Source: Enchytraeus crypticus
Lineage: Eukaryota; Annelida; Clitellata; Enchytraeida; Enchytraeidae
NCBI GenBank assembly: GCA_905160935.1
Contig: CAJHZI010000505.1
Location: 641,501 to 705,500, forward strand
Direction of reading: 5' to 3'
Length of the DNA stretch: 64,000 nt
The notes under the pieces were generated by a model that was not told where the DNA came from, made no database searches, and was given only the letters and a program-made list of their open reading frames with translations. Both the position numbers and the translations under genes were made by a program. Position 1 is the stretch's first letter; each line of letters begins with the position of its first letter. Shown here piece by piece: positions 48,005 through 59,567 of this stretch.

Positions 48005-49167
48005 GTAAGTTGTACAAATTTGTCAGAAAAATAACTACGATGGTTTGATCTTTAGGGCCTATATACATATTTACATGTACACATACGGAGATGGCTTAAG
48101 TATACATTTTCTTCATTTTTTTGTTAAAACAATTTAATAACGTCTCATAATTGTGGCATTGCCTTTTAAAACTATAAAAATTGCAGTGAAAAATAGTAAA
48201 TAACGTTTAACTATTCCCATTAGTTTCTAAATAAATGTACAGTTGTGTACTGTGGATGATTTGATGATCTAGATGATTTGATTTTGAAATTTCATATTTC
48301 AGAGTGATTTTTTGCGCTCATACTCGTACCATGTTAGCAGTTAACAATACATATAGTCTGTAAATGATGACTGTATTAGGTTACTATAGCATCAGTAACT
48401 GAGTCGCTCAGATTTTTGATTTTCAGATCTGGAGCTTTGTTTCGGGTAAAATCCATAAACTGGTATTCTACACTACTTTACAAGTTAATGTGTTGCTGTT
48501 AAATTCTTCTTGTCGACTTTTGTTTATTAATAGTATTGTAAACTTTTGTTAAAGACGTAGGAGTCGTGTGTCATACTTGTAGGTCCAGTTCAAATTTTAC
48601 TACTACTAATAATAATATTAAGTATATTTATAGCGCCGCTCTATGCTAAATGCCACAATCGGTGTAGCGACTAGTGAAAGCATGTACACAGAAAAGCTTT
48701 GGCTTCGAAAATCTTAAAAAGAATAGCCTAAAACTGTGCTTATTTAGTAAAATATCGATTAACTTAGATACTGGAGAAAGTAATGGAAATCAACCTGGGT
48801 AAACTTGATTCAACTTTCATGTTTTTTCCGAGCTAAATGTTTTATGGTGAAGAAATAGCTTTGTTATGGGAATATTTGATGCATATCTGGTATGCGCATA
48901 AAACTTCATTGCTCATGTAAGAGATTGGAACAAGAATACACCTAGGAACATACACATCATGCTGGTCATGTGGCAGAGCAGTGGAAAAACTGAGAACGAG
49001 AGGATAGTATCATTTGAGGCCAATATCTGCAAAAGTTTGGCTAATTTTATCAAATTAATTTTACTAGAAATTTTTCCTTTCAGAAAGTTAGGCTGCAGAA
49101 GCAAGAAGTAGTCCGCCCAAATTATAGTAGTTATCTGTTGTAGCGCAATGGACTCTTAATACATTAT

Positions 49168-49400
49168 GCTCTAGTAACTGTGCGACAAACACTGTGCTCT
49201 AATCACTATTTTGCCACAAGCTTTGCGATCTAACCCATGTGCCATGAGCACTTATCACTGTGCTACTAGCACTCTACTTTAACCTCTGTATTAAATGCTC
49301 TAACCACTGTAACATAAGCACTGTGCTCTAACTGCTGTATATTAAGTGCTCTATCCACTGTGCTATAGGAACTGTGCTCTTACCACTGCTCTACAAGCTC
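49168..49400 (-). repeat. Tandem array of box-A-like tRNA fragments
   Basis: About nine units of 21-31 bp with the pattern TGCTCTAACCACTGTGCTAT AAGC. The reverse complement, TAGCACAGTGGTTAGAGCAC, contains the pol III box A consensus (TRGCNNAGYGG). Units have diverged unequally. It lies just upstream of a reverse-oriented tRNA SINE, from which it may have been amplified. Confidence 0.75.
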
Positions 49401-49439
49401 TTTGTTTTGCTTTTTCTATTTCATTATGAAAATTTTAAA

Positions 49440-49612
49440 AGTAAACACGCATTATAGTGAAATGATCAACTATGTTGATATGTATCACTTTTTATAGCAC
49501 CACATGTTTAAATCATTAGGCAATTTAAACCATTTTCCGTGTAATCAGTCCAGTGAATGTCTCTGATTTTACTCTCAGATCAGCGCGGCTGGGATTCGAA
49601 CCCACGAGCCAA
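49440..49612 (-). mobile_element. tRNA-derived SINE
   Basis: Reverse-complement copy of 30600-30785: box B as GGGATTCGAACCCAC at 49591-49605, body AATCAGTCCAGTGAATGTCT, and tail TAAACACGCATTATAGTGAA at the left end. Immediately followed by another dispersed repeat (49675-49790) with a (TAA)n tract. Confidence 0.82.
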
Positions 49613-49862
49613 TTTTATGAATACATGTATGCGTCTTAGCGCTGTCGTATTCCAGTGCTTGATATCTCTGTATTTAATAATAGTAATAATAATAACAGCA
49701 ATTAGAGTGCTACAGTCATCAATGACAACATCGAGCACTATTGAGACAAAATCAAGCCGACGAGCCAAAAGAAGGTCCAAAAACAGTGCAAATATACAAA
49801 AAATCAGCAAGCAGGCTGTATTTTCAGCATGCTTGCAACCCAGTCTTCCATGTTTGTTGTAG

Positions 49863-50037
49863 AATGGAGGAAGAAATCGATTTTGGAATGATTAAACGGC
49901 TGTCAAGAGATCCAAATCAGATTTATGACTTGATATTAACACGAGTCAGTTTGAGACGTCGAGATCACAGGCATTGCATGAAATATCTCTACACACAATA
50001 CAGGGAAAAATTCACCAAGACAACTAAAGAGCAATAA
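49863..50037 (+). CDS. Possible terminal exon or ORF of unknown function inside noc intron
   Basis: After a good acceptor-like CTTCCATGTTTGTTGTAG (ending 49862) the frame from ATG 49864 reads MEEEIDFGMIKRLSRDPNQI, then LILTRVSLRRRDHRHCMKYL and ends YREKFTKTTKEQ, stop TAA 50035-50037 (57 codons). Composition is protein-like (charged, mixed hydrophobic), unlike the surrounding DNA. AATAAA occurs at 50110-50115, 73 bases past the stop. The frame is open for another 41 codons upstream, but that part is a dispersed repeat. It could be a host gene's last exon, an alternative exon, or a transposon-derived frame; it does not continue noc in phase 0. No domain recognised. Confidence 0.35.
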
Positions 50038-50339
50038 ATTATTGAGATGTATGATCTCCTGCTGTGAAGATAAATTTATTCTGTATAGGCTCATTTATCT
50101 TTATTTCATAATAAACATAATGCCAGTTTCTTTTCTCAAGATGAAATGAACGAGTCGTAGTACGATATTCTGCCGTAATATTTCAAAGCATGCGGTCTTC
50201 AAATGGATGATGATTTAGGTAATTAATGCAAGTTCACTCGAAATGATAAAACATGCATGAACATACTTGATTGATTTAAGTTGAACTAGTAATAGAAACA
50301 AAGCATTGCTCTCATTTTAAATTCGCATTAATATTAGCG

Positions 50340-50465
50340 CGCATTAGAGTGAAATGATTAACTAACTATCGATTCCATTTTCCGTACAACGAGTCCTTGT
50401 GAATATCTGAGATTTTACTCTCAGATCCGCCCTGCCAGGTATCGAACCTACAGGAGTTCAAATCA
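50340..50465 (-). mobile_element. tRNA-derived SINE, diverged copy
   Basis: GCGCATTAGAGTGAAATGAT at the left and TTTACTCTCAGATCCGCC then GGTATCGAACC (box-B-like) at the right match the SINE at 49440-49612. Confidence 0.7.
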
Positions 50466-50594
50466 CATCACGATCTGTCAGTTAAAACTTCCTGAGGTTT
50501 CCTGACGCCTCTAACCACTAATCTTGTGAGACGTTCATTTACATGTCGATGTAGGGTACAGTATGATAGGTAAACTAGTTGGCATTCTTAATTC

Positions 50595-50830
50595 TTGTTC
50601 AGTGCACTGCCAAGTGCATAGTCAAGGTGCATAGTCATACTCAAAGTCTGCTTTCTCGCTCCACAAGAGAACTCCTTAGATCAACAAGTTTCCATTCACA
50701 AAGTCTCTGCCTTATCCATGTAGCCTATAGCTTGGAAAAAGTATGGATTCTGAGGTGATTTCCCGTTACCTTCCTAAATTAACAGTAATTATATTATGAA
50801 AGTCATCCTGTTCAGACAATCCTGAAAGAG
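50595..50830 (-). mobile_element. SINE with RTE-LINE-like 3' tail (copy 1)
   Basis: TTCAGTGCACTGCCAAGTGC, GTCATACTCAAAGTCTGCTT, TTATCCATGTAGCCTATAGC and TGATTTCCCGTTACCTTCC, in the order of the copies at 59650-59865 and 60890-61085. Its left edge corresponds to the 3' end, which resembles the RTE LINE terminus. Confidence 0.75.
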
Positions 50831-52599
50831 TCCAGACAGAGTCGACTTGCATCTGTCGACAGATAATTAATACGTCTACTACATTTTATCTGCTACCTCC
50901 CGTTTCGTTGGCCAACTGTATGTGAATGGCTTTTACCTGAACGATAATAAATCATATTTCTAAAAGCTAGGATTTTTAGACCACACTTAACTAGTAGGAT
51001 GTATAGGAGCGTGTGTGACTATGCGCTTGGTCGAAGTCTTGGTAGATACTCGTGCATTGAGGCGTTGGGCGATAGTTGGACTAGACAGCGCAATGATTGA
51101 TTGTGTAAGATTGTTGAAGGGTTTCCGTGCAGTTAGCCAAGAGCTGGCTGGATTTCATGCCTGCTTACATTACTATAATACTGGATGAGAATTGTGTGTT
51201 AGAATCAGATTATTCTATACTAGAAACTGAACTTTGTGTTAGCTACCGTTGTGTTGTCTGCATAATGTTGTATTTAATTGTTATTCTTTTAATCGTTGTC
51301 TCTTATTGTTTTAATGTTGAATTGTCGTAAAGTTTCCGGTGTCCAAGATAGTCATTTTTAAGTATGATTAAGTTATATTGATGAGCTGTCCGGAATAGTA
51401 CATGTTAATCAAAACATCCGTCTACTCCAGCAGTGAAATTCATACTATAAACAAATTCGCCTAAATGTAAAAACAAGGAAAATAATGCTTTCGTCGAAAA
51501 CGACATGTTAGACATATTTATAAGAAAGTTAATCAGTAACATGTTTTAAATATTTGAGGGCGTATTAACACGAATTACAGTTTAGAAGGTTTTATGATTG
51601 GTTTACCTGATCGATGGCATGTTAAAACGATATTGTAACGATTCGTATACTGATTAATATATTATTAACATTACTTATTAATTAATTAATTATTAATTAC
51701 GAATTAATTAACAATCTTGGTTAATGGTAATGCTCACTCAGATATTCTGCATCTTAACTTACATACGAGAAGATCTTCTATCGACAAGTTGATTCTGTCG
51801 CAAAGGCTCTGCCTTCACCACATGTTATCATTTGTCTGAATTTCGACTTCATTATTGCAACATGTGATGCTAAGGTGGTTTTACGTTGTTACCTCAGCGA
51901 ATGATTTGTTGGGCTCATTTGAAAAGCGAGGGGAAGATTGATTGGGTTGTCTCTCTTACAGGTTCTGCTGCAAAAGAATTAATAGTTCACAAATCTTCTG
52001 GAGAAACTAATAATCTGCATTGTCTATATTACTCCAGTGTGCTGCCAATTGGCCATGATGCTTTTAAACTATGAAAATAGAAAATCAAATTTAGCATACA
52101 CACACACAGAGGTGGTTTCTGCTAAACAGCGCCTTATGTCTTTATAATGTCTGTACCAGTTCAATCTTAATGATAGCTTTTTGTTGGGTCACTTTGGACT
52201 CAAATACTATCCCAGTGCTTTTCTTAGATTCTGGATACGTCGACGCTCCGTACAACAGTTTCGGACGCGTTTGGTGACTTTGACAATAATCTACTATTCT
52301 AGACAAACATATAATATATATTAAACCAAGTCAGTCAAGTATTTTGCAAATTTAGCGCACTAGTGTTTTGTACGCAGTCGTTCCTACAACCTGCAAATCT
52401 GCGAAAGGCATTAAAATGACCAAGATCTTATCAATTCATAGTAATGGTAACTTATCGTGCAGTAATGGCGTATTACGTTCATTTACTAAGAAGAATGGGT
52501 CGTATATTAGTCTACAGCTCGGGATTTGTAGCCTAGTAGGAGAGGGCTGTTAATGTGTTAGTAGATTGTTATACGATGCTTGTTATTGCCGCTACGCAC

Positions 52600-53130
52600 A
52601 CATTGCCGAGTGTGCACATTTACTACGCGGCGCCCTCTCGTGACAAACGTTAACAGCATGTTCGCCCGGCGGCGAGCCTTTCATCTGACTGACGAACAGA
52701 TTTACGAGTCGTTATGAGAGATACTTAGCTGGGATTTGCACTTAAAGCTGACACTCAAGTGCTGACGTTTTAAACACTGATCGCCGTAAATCAGGAGCTG
52801 TCGCTGTAAACGTCTCTGTTGAGAATTATTAGTTGGGACGTGGAGAGTCAGTTATTAGCAGAGGCGGGCCCACTTGAAAACACTGCCTGCTCGCTCGTGT
52901 TTGTCATGTTGTTATTATGACCCGTCAGCTAATTTCCTCCAGCACGACAGCATGACGTTATCGCATTATGACAGTTGTAAAGCGATTGAGAGCGAACGGA
53001 ATAGAATTATAATTATAGCGGAGCGGCAACGAATTCACTTGTGAACAACAATTGATTGATCATACGAGTCCACGATTGGGGAGTGTTTGTCTACTCTTCC
53101 GGGTATTGCGGACTTTTGGCAATTAAAAAT
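52600..53130. promoter_or_regulatory. Unique GC-richer block in noc intron, candidate enhancer/insulator
   Basis: No repeats and no long frame, GC clearly higher than the flanking intron, many CG dinucleotides, and homeodomain-like words (TTATTATGACC, TAATTATAGCG). About 500-1000 bases upstream of exon 2. Such blocks often are conserved regulatory DNA around developmental genes, but conservation cannot be tested here. Confidence 0.35.
52630..52643 (-). promoter_or_regulatory. CTCF-like motif
   Basis: On the minus strand TCACGAGAGGGCGC agrees with CCASNAGRKGGCRS at 13 of 14 positions. Located at the start of the GC-richer intronic block. Confidence 0.4.
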
Positions 53131-53635
53131 TGTGCGCCAGGCTAGAGAAAATGAAACGTTACCATATATGTGTGGATCTTAGCCTAGACATTATATTAAA
53201 ACTTTATCACGTGACTCTGTATCCATATTTGCCTGTATATTTGTTACCTTGCTCGTGATAATTAGTAGGCTGTTGGTAACTATTACAGAAGTTTACGAAT
53301 TAAAGATATGTCTGGCCTAAGATCGTTGCATATCCATCCAGTAGTAATTAGTGCCTCATAATCTTTGTATTTTTAAACTTCTTACTGTTACAATATTGAA
53401 ATTCATATTAGCCCGTCTTGTAGGCCAACAATTCGGTCAACAATTAGATACTGTGAAGAGAAGAATTATATAATTAACAAAAAAAACCAAAACTTGTGTA
53501 AATTCATACTTTTATTACAGCGTTCAATGAGATATATGTTGTTGGTGCACGTCGATAATTCCAAGATAAATGTAAAACTACATCATTAAATGACCACGAA
53601 ATTTACTTTGTATGTGATTGTTGTTGTTGTTTCAG

Positions 53636-55153
53636 TTGGACGCGAAGAACAGTCCGCTGGCTCTGCTCGCTCAGACCTGCAGCAGCATCGGTCACGACCT
53701 GGGTCCAACCAAACACTCTCCGGACAAGAAGTCCTCAAAAGATAACCACCGCAGCGGAAGTAGCGGAAGCAATACCAGCTCGTCTGTGGACGACAAGAAG
53801 ACCACGCCTGAGAGAAATAGAATTTCCGGTTCTTCCAGTGGAGACAAGCACGTCGCCACCTCAAAATCTCATAGCTCAACGATAAACAATAGCAGTGCTA
53901 AAAGTACTTCGGCCGGTAGTGCGATTAAAAGTGGATCGAAGTCGTCTCATCGAAAGGACTCGAGGTCACCCAGTTCAGCCAGTCGAGATCAGAGCTCGTC
54001 GTTGGATAAGCAGAGTTCAAGGTCATCGTCAGCTCAAGGTCAAGTGGGACGAGAGAGGGTGGGAGGGGGCTCTCCTCTAGCCGGAAGTGGAGCTTATGGG
54101 TCATCGTCTCATCCTCATAACGAACGACGATCGGCCAGTCCCACGAAAAACCTCCACAGTTCCTCAGTCAGAAATTCGAGTCCTTCTGCTCTCCCTCCGT
54201 CATTCGTGGGTTCCGTGCCTCCGCTACTCTATCCGCCACCCGGAGCCTTGAGTCAACTCACTGGTGCCTACCCATTTCCATTCGATCTGTTTTCATATTC
54301 AGCAGCAGCTGCTGCTGCAGCTTCAGTAGCAGCTGCGCAGAGCGCCGCTGCCGCAGCTGCAGGGAAGCTGCCGCCATCTTTAATGTCGTCATATCTCTCC
54401 GGTTATCCGAGATCATCTGGACTTGACGGACGAACGACTCCGATAGAATCGTGCAAGGATCCCTACTGTTCTCATTGTACCGGAAGAGGCAGCGAGGATG
54501 ACAGACCAACCGTTTGTCCACATCTTGGAAGTAGCTGCCCTCAGTGCAATAGGGCTAAAAGCATCGGGGCGACGGTTTCATCAGGAGCACCCGTTGTCTC
54601 ACCTCACGTCCCCTCAGCCGCCTCGCTGGCAGGTCTCCCCTCCCTCTACCCCGGGGCCTCGTTGTTCTATCCGGGCAGCCCGTTCGGGTCTCTTCTCCCA
54701 GGCAGCATGCTGGGCTCGATGCCTCCAGCCTACGTGTGTCCGGTCATGCTTCCAGGCGTAGGGGAACTCTGTGGAAAGCGCTGTTCCAGCAGCGACGAGT
54801 TCATTCAGCATCTCCGCACCCACACTCCACCATTCGCTGACCCAGGGGTGTTGGGCGGGGGAGCTTATCCCAGCCCGTCTCAGTACGCTCTCTCGAGTTT
54901 GTCTCAGAGGTCTTTAGCAGGCAGGTCCTTCTATCCTCTTCTGGACTCCCTCGGGTCCTCATCCGCCACTCTCCGCCCTTCTCCCTACTCCCACCCATCA
55001 CATAGTTCGCTCCTCTCTAGTCGCTTTCATCCCTATAAGCCACCTGGAAGTGATTTAACGTCCGGTTTGTCTTCCTACGCAGCCAGCGCACAAGCCTTAG
55101 AGGCGTATAGGACTCTACATGCACAGCGAGCAATGGGAGCCATAGCTCCGTAG
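53636..55153 (+). CDS. NET-family zinc-finger protein (noc/elB, ZNF503/703 group), final coding exon
   Basis: Encodes residues 26-530 of the joined protein; the family acts as nuclear transcriptional repressors in appendage, eye and tracheal/neural patterning. LDAKNSPLALLAQTCSSIG (26-44) is the family's N-terminal signature. Then come a long Ser-rich, Lys/Arg-dotted region (about 50-215), a poly-Ala stretch (about 248-267), the Buttonhead-like box CKDPYCSHC (298-306) with a second Cys group CPHLGSSCPQC (319-329), and one atypical C2H2 finger (C393, C404, H417, H421; spacing C-x10-C-x12-H-x3-H). The C-terminal RFHPYKPP (about 488-495) is also usual in the family. The exon starts after TTGTTGTTTCAG; the six codons before it (MLLLFQ) are intron. 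GC and codon use differ sharply from the flanks. The FKPY Groucho motif is not found. Stop TAG at 55151-55153. Paralogue identity (noc or elB) is not decided. Confidence 0.96.
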   Translation: MDAKNSPLALLAQTCSSIGHDLGPTKHSPDKKSSKDNHRSGSSGSNTSSSVDDKKTTPERNRISGSSSGDKHVATSKSHSSTINNSSAKSTSAGSAIKSGSKSSHRKDSRSPSSASRDQSSSLDKQSSRSSSAQGQVGRERVGGGSPLAGSGAYGSSSHPHNERRSASPTKNLHSSSVRNSSPSALPPSFVGSVPPLLYPPPGALSQLTGAYPFPFDLFSYSAAAAAAASVAAAQSAAAAAAGKLPPSLMSSYLSGYPRSSGLDGRTTPIESCKDPYCSHCTGRGSEDDRPTVCPHLGSSCPQCNRAKSIGATVSSGAPVVSPHVPSAASLAGLPSLYPGASLFYPGSPFGSLLPGSMLGSMPPAYVCPVMLPGVGELCGKRCSSSDEFIQHLRTHTPPFADPGVLGGGAYPSPSQYALSSLSQRSLAGRSFYPLLDSLGSSSATLRPSPYSHPSHSSLLSSRFHPYKPPGSDLTSGLSSYAASAQALEAYRTLHAQRAMGAIAP

Positions 55154-58130
55154 GTCGCCCGATAGTTAATTCTGCTTGTTATTTCTCCTAATGTATAATT
55201 TCGTTTTTCCTGTGCTCTTGATTTCGATTGTATCTTGCCAAATCCTACGAAATTGGAAAGCCTTGCAATGCATTTCACATTACGGAAATCCCCAATGACT
55301 GTTATTTATTTGCAACGTTTTATTTTGTGGGCAACCAACTAGCGAGATGCAGTTGCATTTATTATAGTCAAAACAACTGTGTGGAATATTTTTGAACTTT
55401 CAACTCTGAAGCTGATTTATATTAGAGTAAAATTGCCTTGAACATATAAAAGATCAGAAATTTGATAATGAATACTATAGAATATCGTACAGATTAAGTT
55501 AAGAGTAATATATAATGATTGTGGACAATTGTATAAAAACTAATTTAGGCATTTTGCTGAACTTTTGCCACTTTTTATTTGATTTTGGATATTAAGCCAA
55601 TTGTGCGCCTCTAATTGAGTTTGTAACATTTGCGCGTAAGGTTAGATCTTCTCATTTGAACATTAGTTAATGGTTTTGGACAGAGATTAAAATCTTAGAC
55701 TCGTTCTCACATAAAATGCAACAAATTCGTTAACTATCTTCTAGTTTCTTGGAGTGAGGAAACGGACGTTAACCTTAGCTTTAACATCTTTTTCCCTCAT
55801 CTGGGCATTATACAGAGTTCCTAGCTTCCATCTACCGTAGAGGTTTAAAAAATTCTTGCATTCGAAGCAGTGGCTAAACTATTAAATATTGTATGCTTGA
55901 TGGTTAGTAATATCACAGTTGGCATCATAAATAATATTTACCTGATCCACCATATAGACCACAACCCATAGATCTCTATCGCTGTATCTGATCCTGCTAA
56001 TACTGTCTGTGCTTCGTCCGTGATGGATTTATGGCCCAACGTTACCGGAATAACAATTTAGCGGAAAGCCACCTATTGTTGAATTATACAACAAGCTGTA
56101 AATCTTGTCTGCTGTTATTCCTATTGTATCACGGTTGCTTGGAAAATGTCAACTCTTTCAACGCTGATATTGTTAAGAGTTAGCAAGTTTAAATGTTTAT
56201 GATTTTATATCTTTCTGAATTTAGCGATGTCTGAAAGCATTGTATAACGCTTACATTAAAAAGGACTTCATAAGACGCAGATGGTAAAGAAAATCAAAGC
56301 ACACTATCCCTTAGTTCTCACTCATATTACGTTGTATCATACAATTGGTTGTTAAGCTGATAATGTGAATCGAATTTCTTTCCTTAGAAGTTGAAAGGCT
56401 GCGGGAAAGCTATGACTCAAACCTAAAAGTTCTGGAGTTTAAATTTTATTTCATTCGTAACCTTTTACAATTCTTTATCAGTAACGTATGAACTCTGAAT
56501 TTGAATTCTGCTCTATAGAATCAGACACTGCTGCTCTACCACTAGGTCACAAGCATACATGCATATCGGCTGAATAACGAAACGTTAAGTCCACCCTGAT
56601 TGATTGATATTCTTGCTAGTGAATATATTTTACATTTATCTCTGCGTACGTTACATCTCGATATATCACCTCTCAGATATCGTTAATTTTATTCATCGCT
56701 CTGTTGAACGCTCTGTCGCGGCGTTCAATAGACACTGTCATTTGTGGTAAAAACTTTATGATCCTCTCTTGTTCGAGCTTGTATTCAAGCATTTATCGCT
56801 CAGACAGTTTGGACGTCACGCAATAACATCGTTGTATATTTGCATCTACGCTATTATGATGGTATCTGAGTCGTAACTCATGACACTCTCCTGTCAAAGG
56901 GCTGTCTGTGAAGAATGATGTAGCCGATGATTTACAGATGGCACCACGTGTTGTTCTGCTGTCACACTGGTCTCGAATTACTATGTGCTACGAGGTAAAA
57001 CACACGAGCTTAGCCTGTTTGCGCTTTTTCTATAATTAGAATGTTCCAGACACTGTTATGAGTATTCTAGTGTACTCATAACAGATTTTCAACCGACTAG
57101 AACTGTATATAATATAAAATAACTTGTGTATATTAAATTGAAAACTATACCTGTGTTTTTGTTTATTTGTGCGTGCCATAGGCTGATGTGGACGAGTTCA
57201 GGACATCCTGTACTCGTTAACTCTTTTGTATGTTTGTATGTCTGATTGTCAGTGTCTTTGTCCGGTTCTGAGACGTGCGACTGAATTCTTTTTAATGTAT
57301 TATATAACAAAATAACTGTTTAATCCAAAGGTGCGTCAACTCGATTAAACTTATTGATATCTGCATGCTTACTGAATGCTTTGTGATGATTTTATTTGAC
57401 TAAATTCGGTTATTTGATCAGTTCTTTGGCACATGAGAATCCACTGGTTAGGTTGCAGATGTACGTTTGTCTCTGACGGTTTTTCTGATAAGAAAACGAA
57501 CGTTAAACAAGGGTTCAACTCTTATTTCTACTTTGATAAAGTTTTGTAACAGTAAAGCTAAGGTTAACGTCATTTCCGCACTCGAAAGTGATGTCAGTGA
57601 CGGGCGAGCCCAGAATTTTAACCCCGCACATACTGATCCGCGGTCGAGTATCTTACCGACGTCGCCATTGGCTCTAGCTACTAGTGTTTCCTGCGTCTGA
57701 TATGAGTACAAATGGATTATTTCTAATACAAATTTCGTGATATTTGAGGATCTATACGTAATAATATCTTTACAAGTTTCCTGTTTCTATAGAGATGTCC
57801 AGCATCCAGATCGCTGTCTATATTGGTAGGCTATGTATTTGGGAATGATTTTGGTAAGAAGGATCCTGCTATACTGTCGCATCGCTCGCATGTCCCTTCA
57901 ATTTCTCTATGCATGCTTTGCTCTCTCTGTATGTTAAACTATGTTTTGTGTCTGTCAATGTGCGTGTGTTTGTATCTGTCTCTGTGCGTGTGGTACACTG
58001 AAAACCGTTAATTACTGCTATTCGTTGACTCTGTGCAATAATCCTGGCAATAAATTATATGCTACAACACCGATACGTCTTCTTTTTACTTGATGTCATC
58101 GATGATAAATTGACATCGTCTGCAGTATAT
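55154..58130 (+). other. noc 3' UTR and downstream region
   Basis: The 3' UTR end is not clear. No AATAAA occurs soon after the stop; ATTAAA-like words lie at 55876 and 56262, and AATAAA at about 58051. Positions 56690-56960 are GC-richer and unique and include a TGAACGC...GGCGTTCA inverted pair (56704-56727), a possible regulatory element. 57440-57700 contains a tRNA-like/dispersed repeat (GACGTTAAAC..., then AACCCCGCACATACTGATCC). Confidence 0.4.
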
Positions 58131-59530
58131 AATTAACAACCGATGTCAGCGCGACAAAGCGCAGTTTGGCTGATGTGTTTATACTTTTATCGCACAGTAA
58201 AATGGCCATATTGGTTGAATTATGAAATATTGGATCCAGCGTCGTTGGCTGTTTGCGAATTCTTTAGATGTCTGCATTAAAAAGAAGGAATGAAACATTT
58301 AGGCCATTAATTGTAGTTATTGAGATGCAAAATTGCTTTCTCCGAATACATATATTCCGCATTTCTCCGCTTTTAAATTAATGTGAACTTAATGCTAATA
58401 TTTGCAGTCTATCAGGTTATAAAATTTCAATCCATCACTATTTCGTCGTTATAATTTAATCAGTCCACAAACTAGTGAATACAGCGCAAGTAAAAGTAAT
58501 TTCACGTCCCTTTCAACATCTTACTGCCATGTCAGTAACGTTTTTATAAGCTCAGCTACTACAATTCGTGCAAAAAATTAAAGACTGTGATGAGAACGGC
58601 TGTTAGCTTTCCTTTACGTTGGCACTAAAAAGTGCAGAACGCCAGCAAACACACCTTCCTTACCTCAAAAACATTGAAGCTCTGATGGAATGAAAATTTC
58701 GATGAGGTTGCTGGATTGAGGTAAAGGAAAGTTGACCCTAGATATCCACCATGATATTCTGTATTGTGGATGATCAAATGCCTTAACAGAAGTAGAGATT
58801 TTATGTTAGTACGAAACTTAGCGCTGAAATGCTACAAGAAGAATGTTGTGCCATGCACAGTTCTTGAGAGAATGTAAAAAACTCTCTGCATTTACATACG
58901 TTTGGACACCTTTACAGGGAACTTTGAATTCGACGATGGCGAGTTATTGATTGCTGAATCTGGTATTATCTAACTAAATAATTGCACTAGTCAAAGTTTG
59001 AGTGGACTAAAAGGAGTTTTCCAGTAAAATATCTCATTTTCTATCAGGTTGCAAAGTGGTTAATTCATCTTATTGAAGATTTTGAATGAGAGTCATCTGA
59101 CAATGAGTCAATGAGTGTCAACGGCAAAGTTTTGAGTGATGCCACTTTAATGCGGAATAAAGCAGATATTGGCTCATGGTCTAGACCACCTCATTGAGTG
59201 TAGTTCTCCGGAAATTAATGTTAAAATAGGCCAAAGTGCAGGAGTAATAACTGTTTGAACATGCATGCTTACTCACTCAGTTTGCCCTATCGGTTTGGTT
59301 TGAGCAATAAAATATAACACTGGTGTATAGGAATCATAAACAAACAGCAATGACTAATTAAGTATTGATTAATCATAGAAACTGCCAATTACTTTATTCA
59401 GGCACTATTCCAATATTGCACTGACTGAAAAGTCTAAACGACCGCGAAGTCTTATTTTAGAATACATACTGGAAATATAATCCTTTTCATTAGTACATTG
59501 TTTTACAGCTATCGGACGGCTGTAAGGGCC
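58131..59530. other. Unique non-coding stretch
   Basis: No gene or placed repeat. Slightly GC-richer at 58130-58270. Confidence 0.4.
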
Positions 59531-59533
59531 TTA

Positions 59534-59535
<2 letters not shown>

Positions 59536-59567
<32 letters not shown>

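Larger units (their letters stand above)
48005..53635 (+). other. noc intron 1 (5.6 kb)
   Basis: Bounded by GTAAGT and TTGTTGTTTCAG. It contains a tandem array of tRNA-box-A-like units (49168-49400), a tRNA SINE (49440-49612), an unexplained terminal-exon-like frame (49863-50037), a LINE-tailed SINE (50595-50830) and a unique GC-richer block at 52600-53130 with a CTCF-like motif. 51640-51720 is an ATTAATTA-rich low-complexity patch. Confidence 0.8.

Noticed and set aside
49580..49810. Minus-strand 76-codon frame with a hydrophobic segment
   Set aside because: It is built from the tRNA SINE, a (TAA)n tract and a dispersed repeat that also occurs at 14985.
53618..53635. MLLLFQ as the N-terminus of the zinc-finger protein
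   Set aside because: These codons are the polypyrimidine tract and AG of the 3' splice site; the family's conserved LDAK block starts right after and joins exon 1 in phase 0.
53586..55278. Several open frames antisense to or overlapping the noc exon
   Set aside because: Shadows of a long GC-rich coding exon; no family match.
57448..57711. Open frames on both strands downstream of noc
   Set aside because: They lie in a dispersed repeat with tRNA-like and GACGTTAAAC blocks; similar sequence occurs elsewhere in the window.
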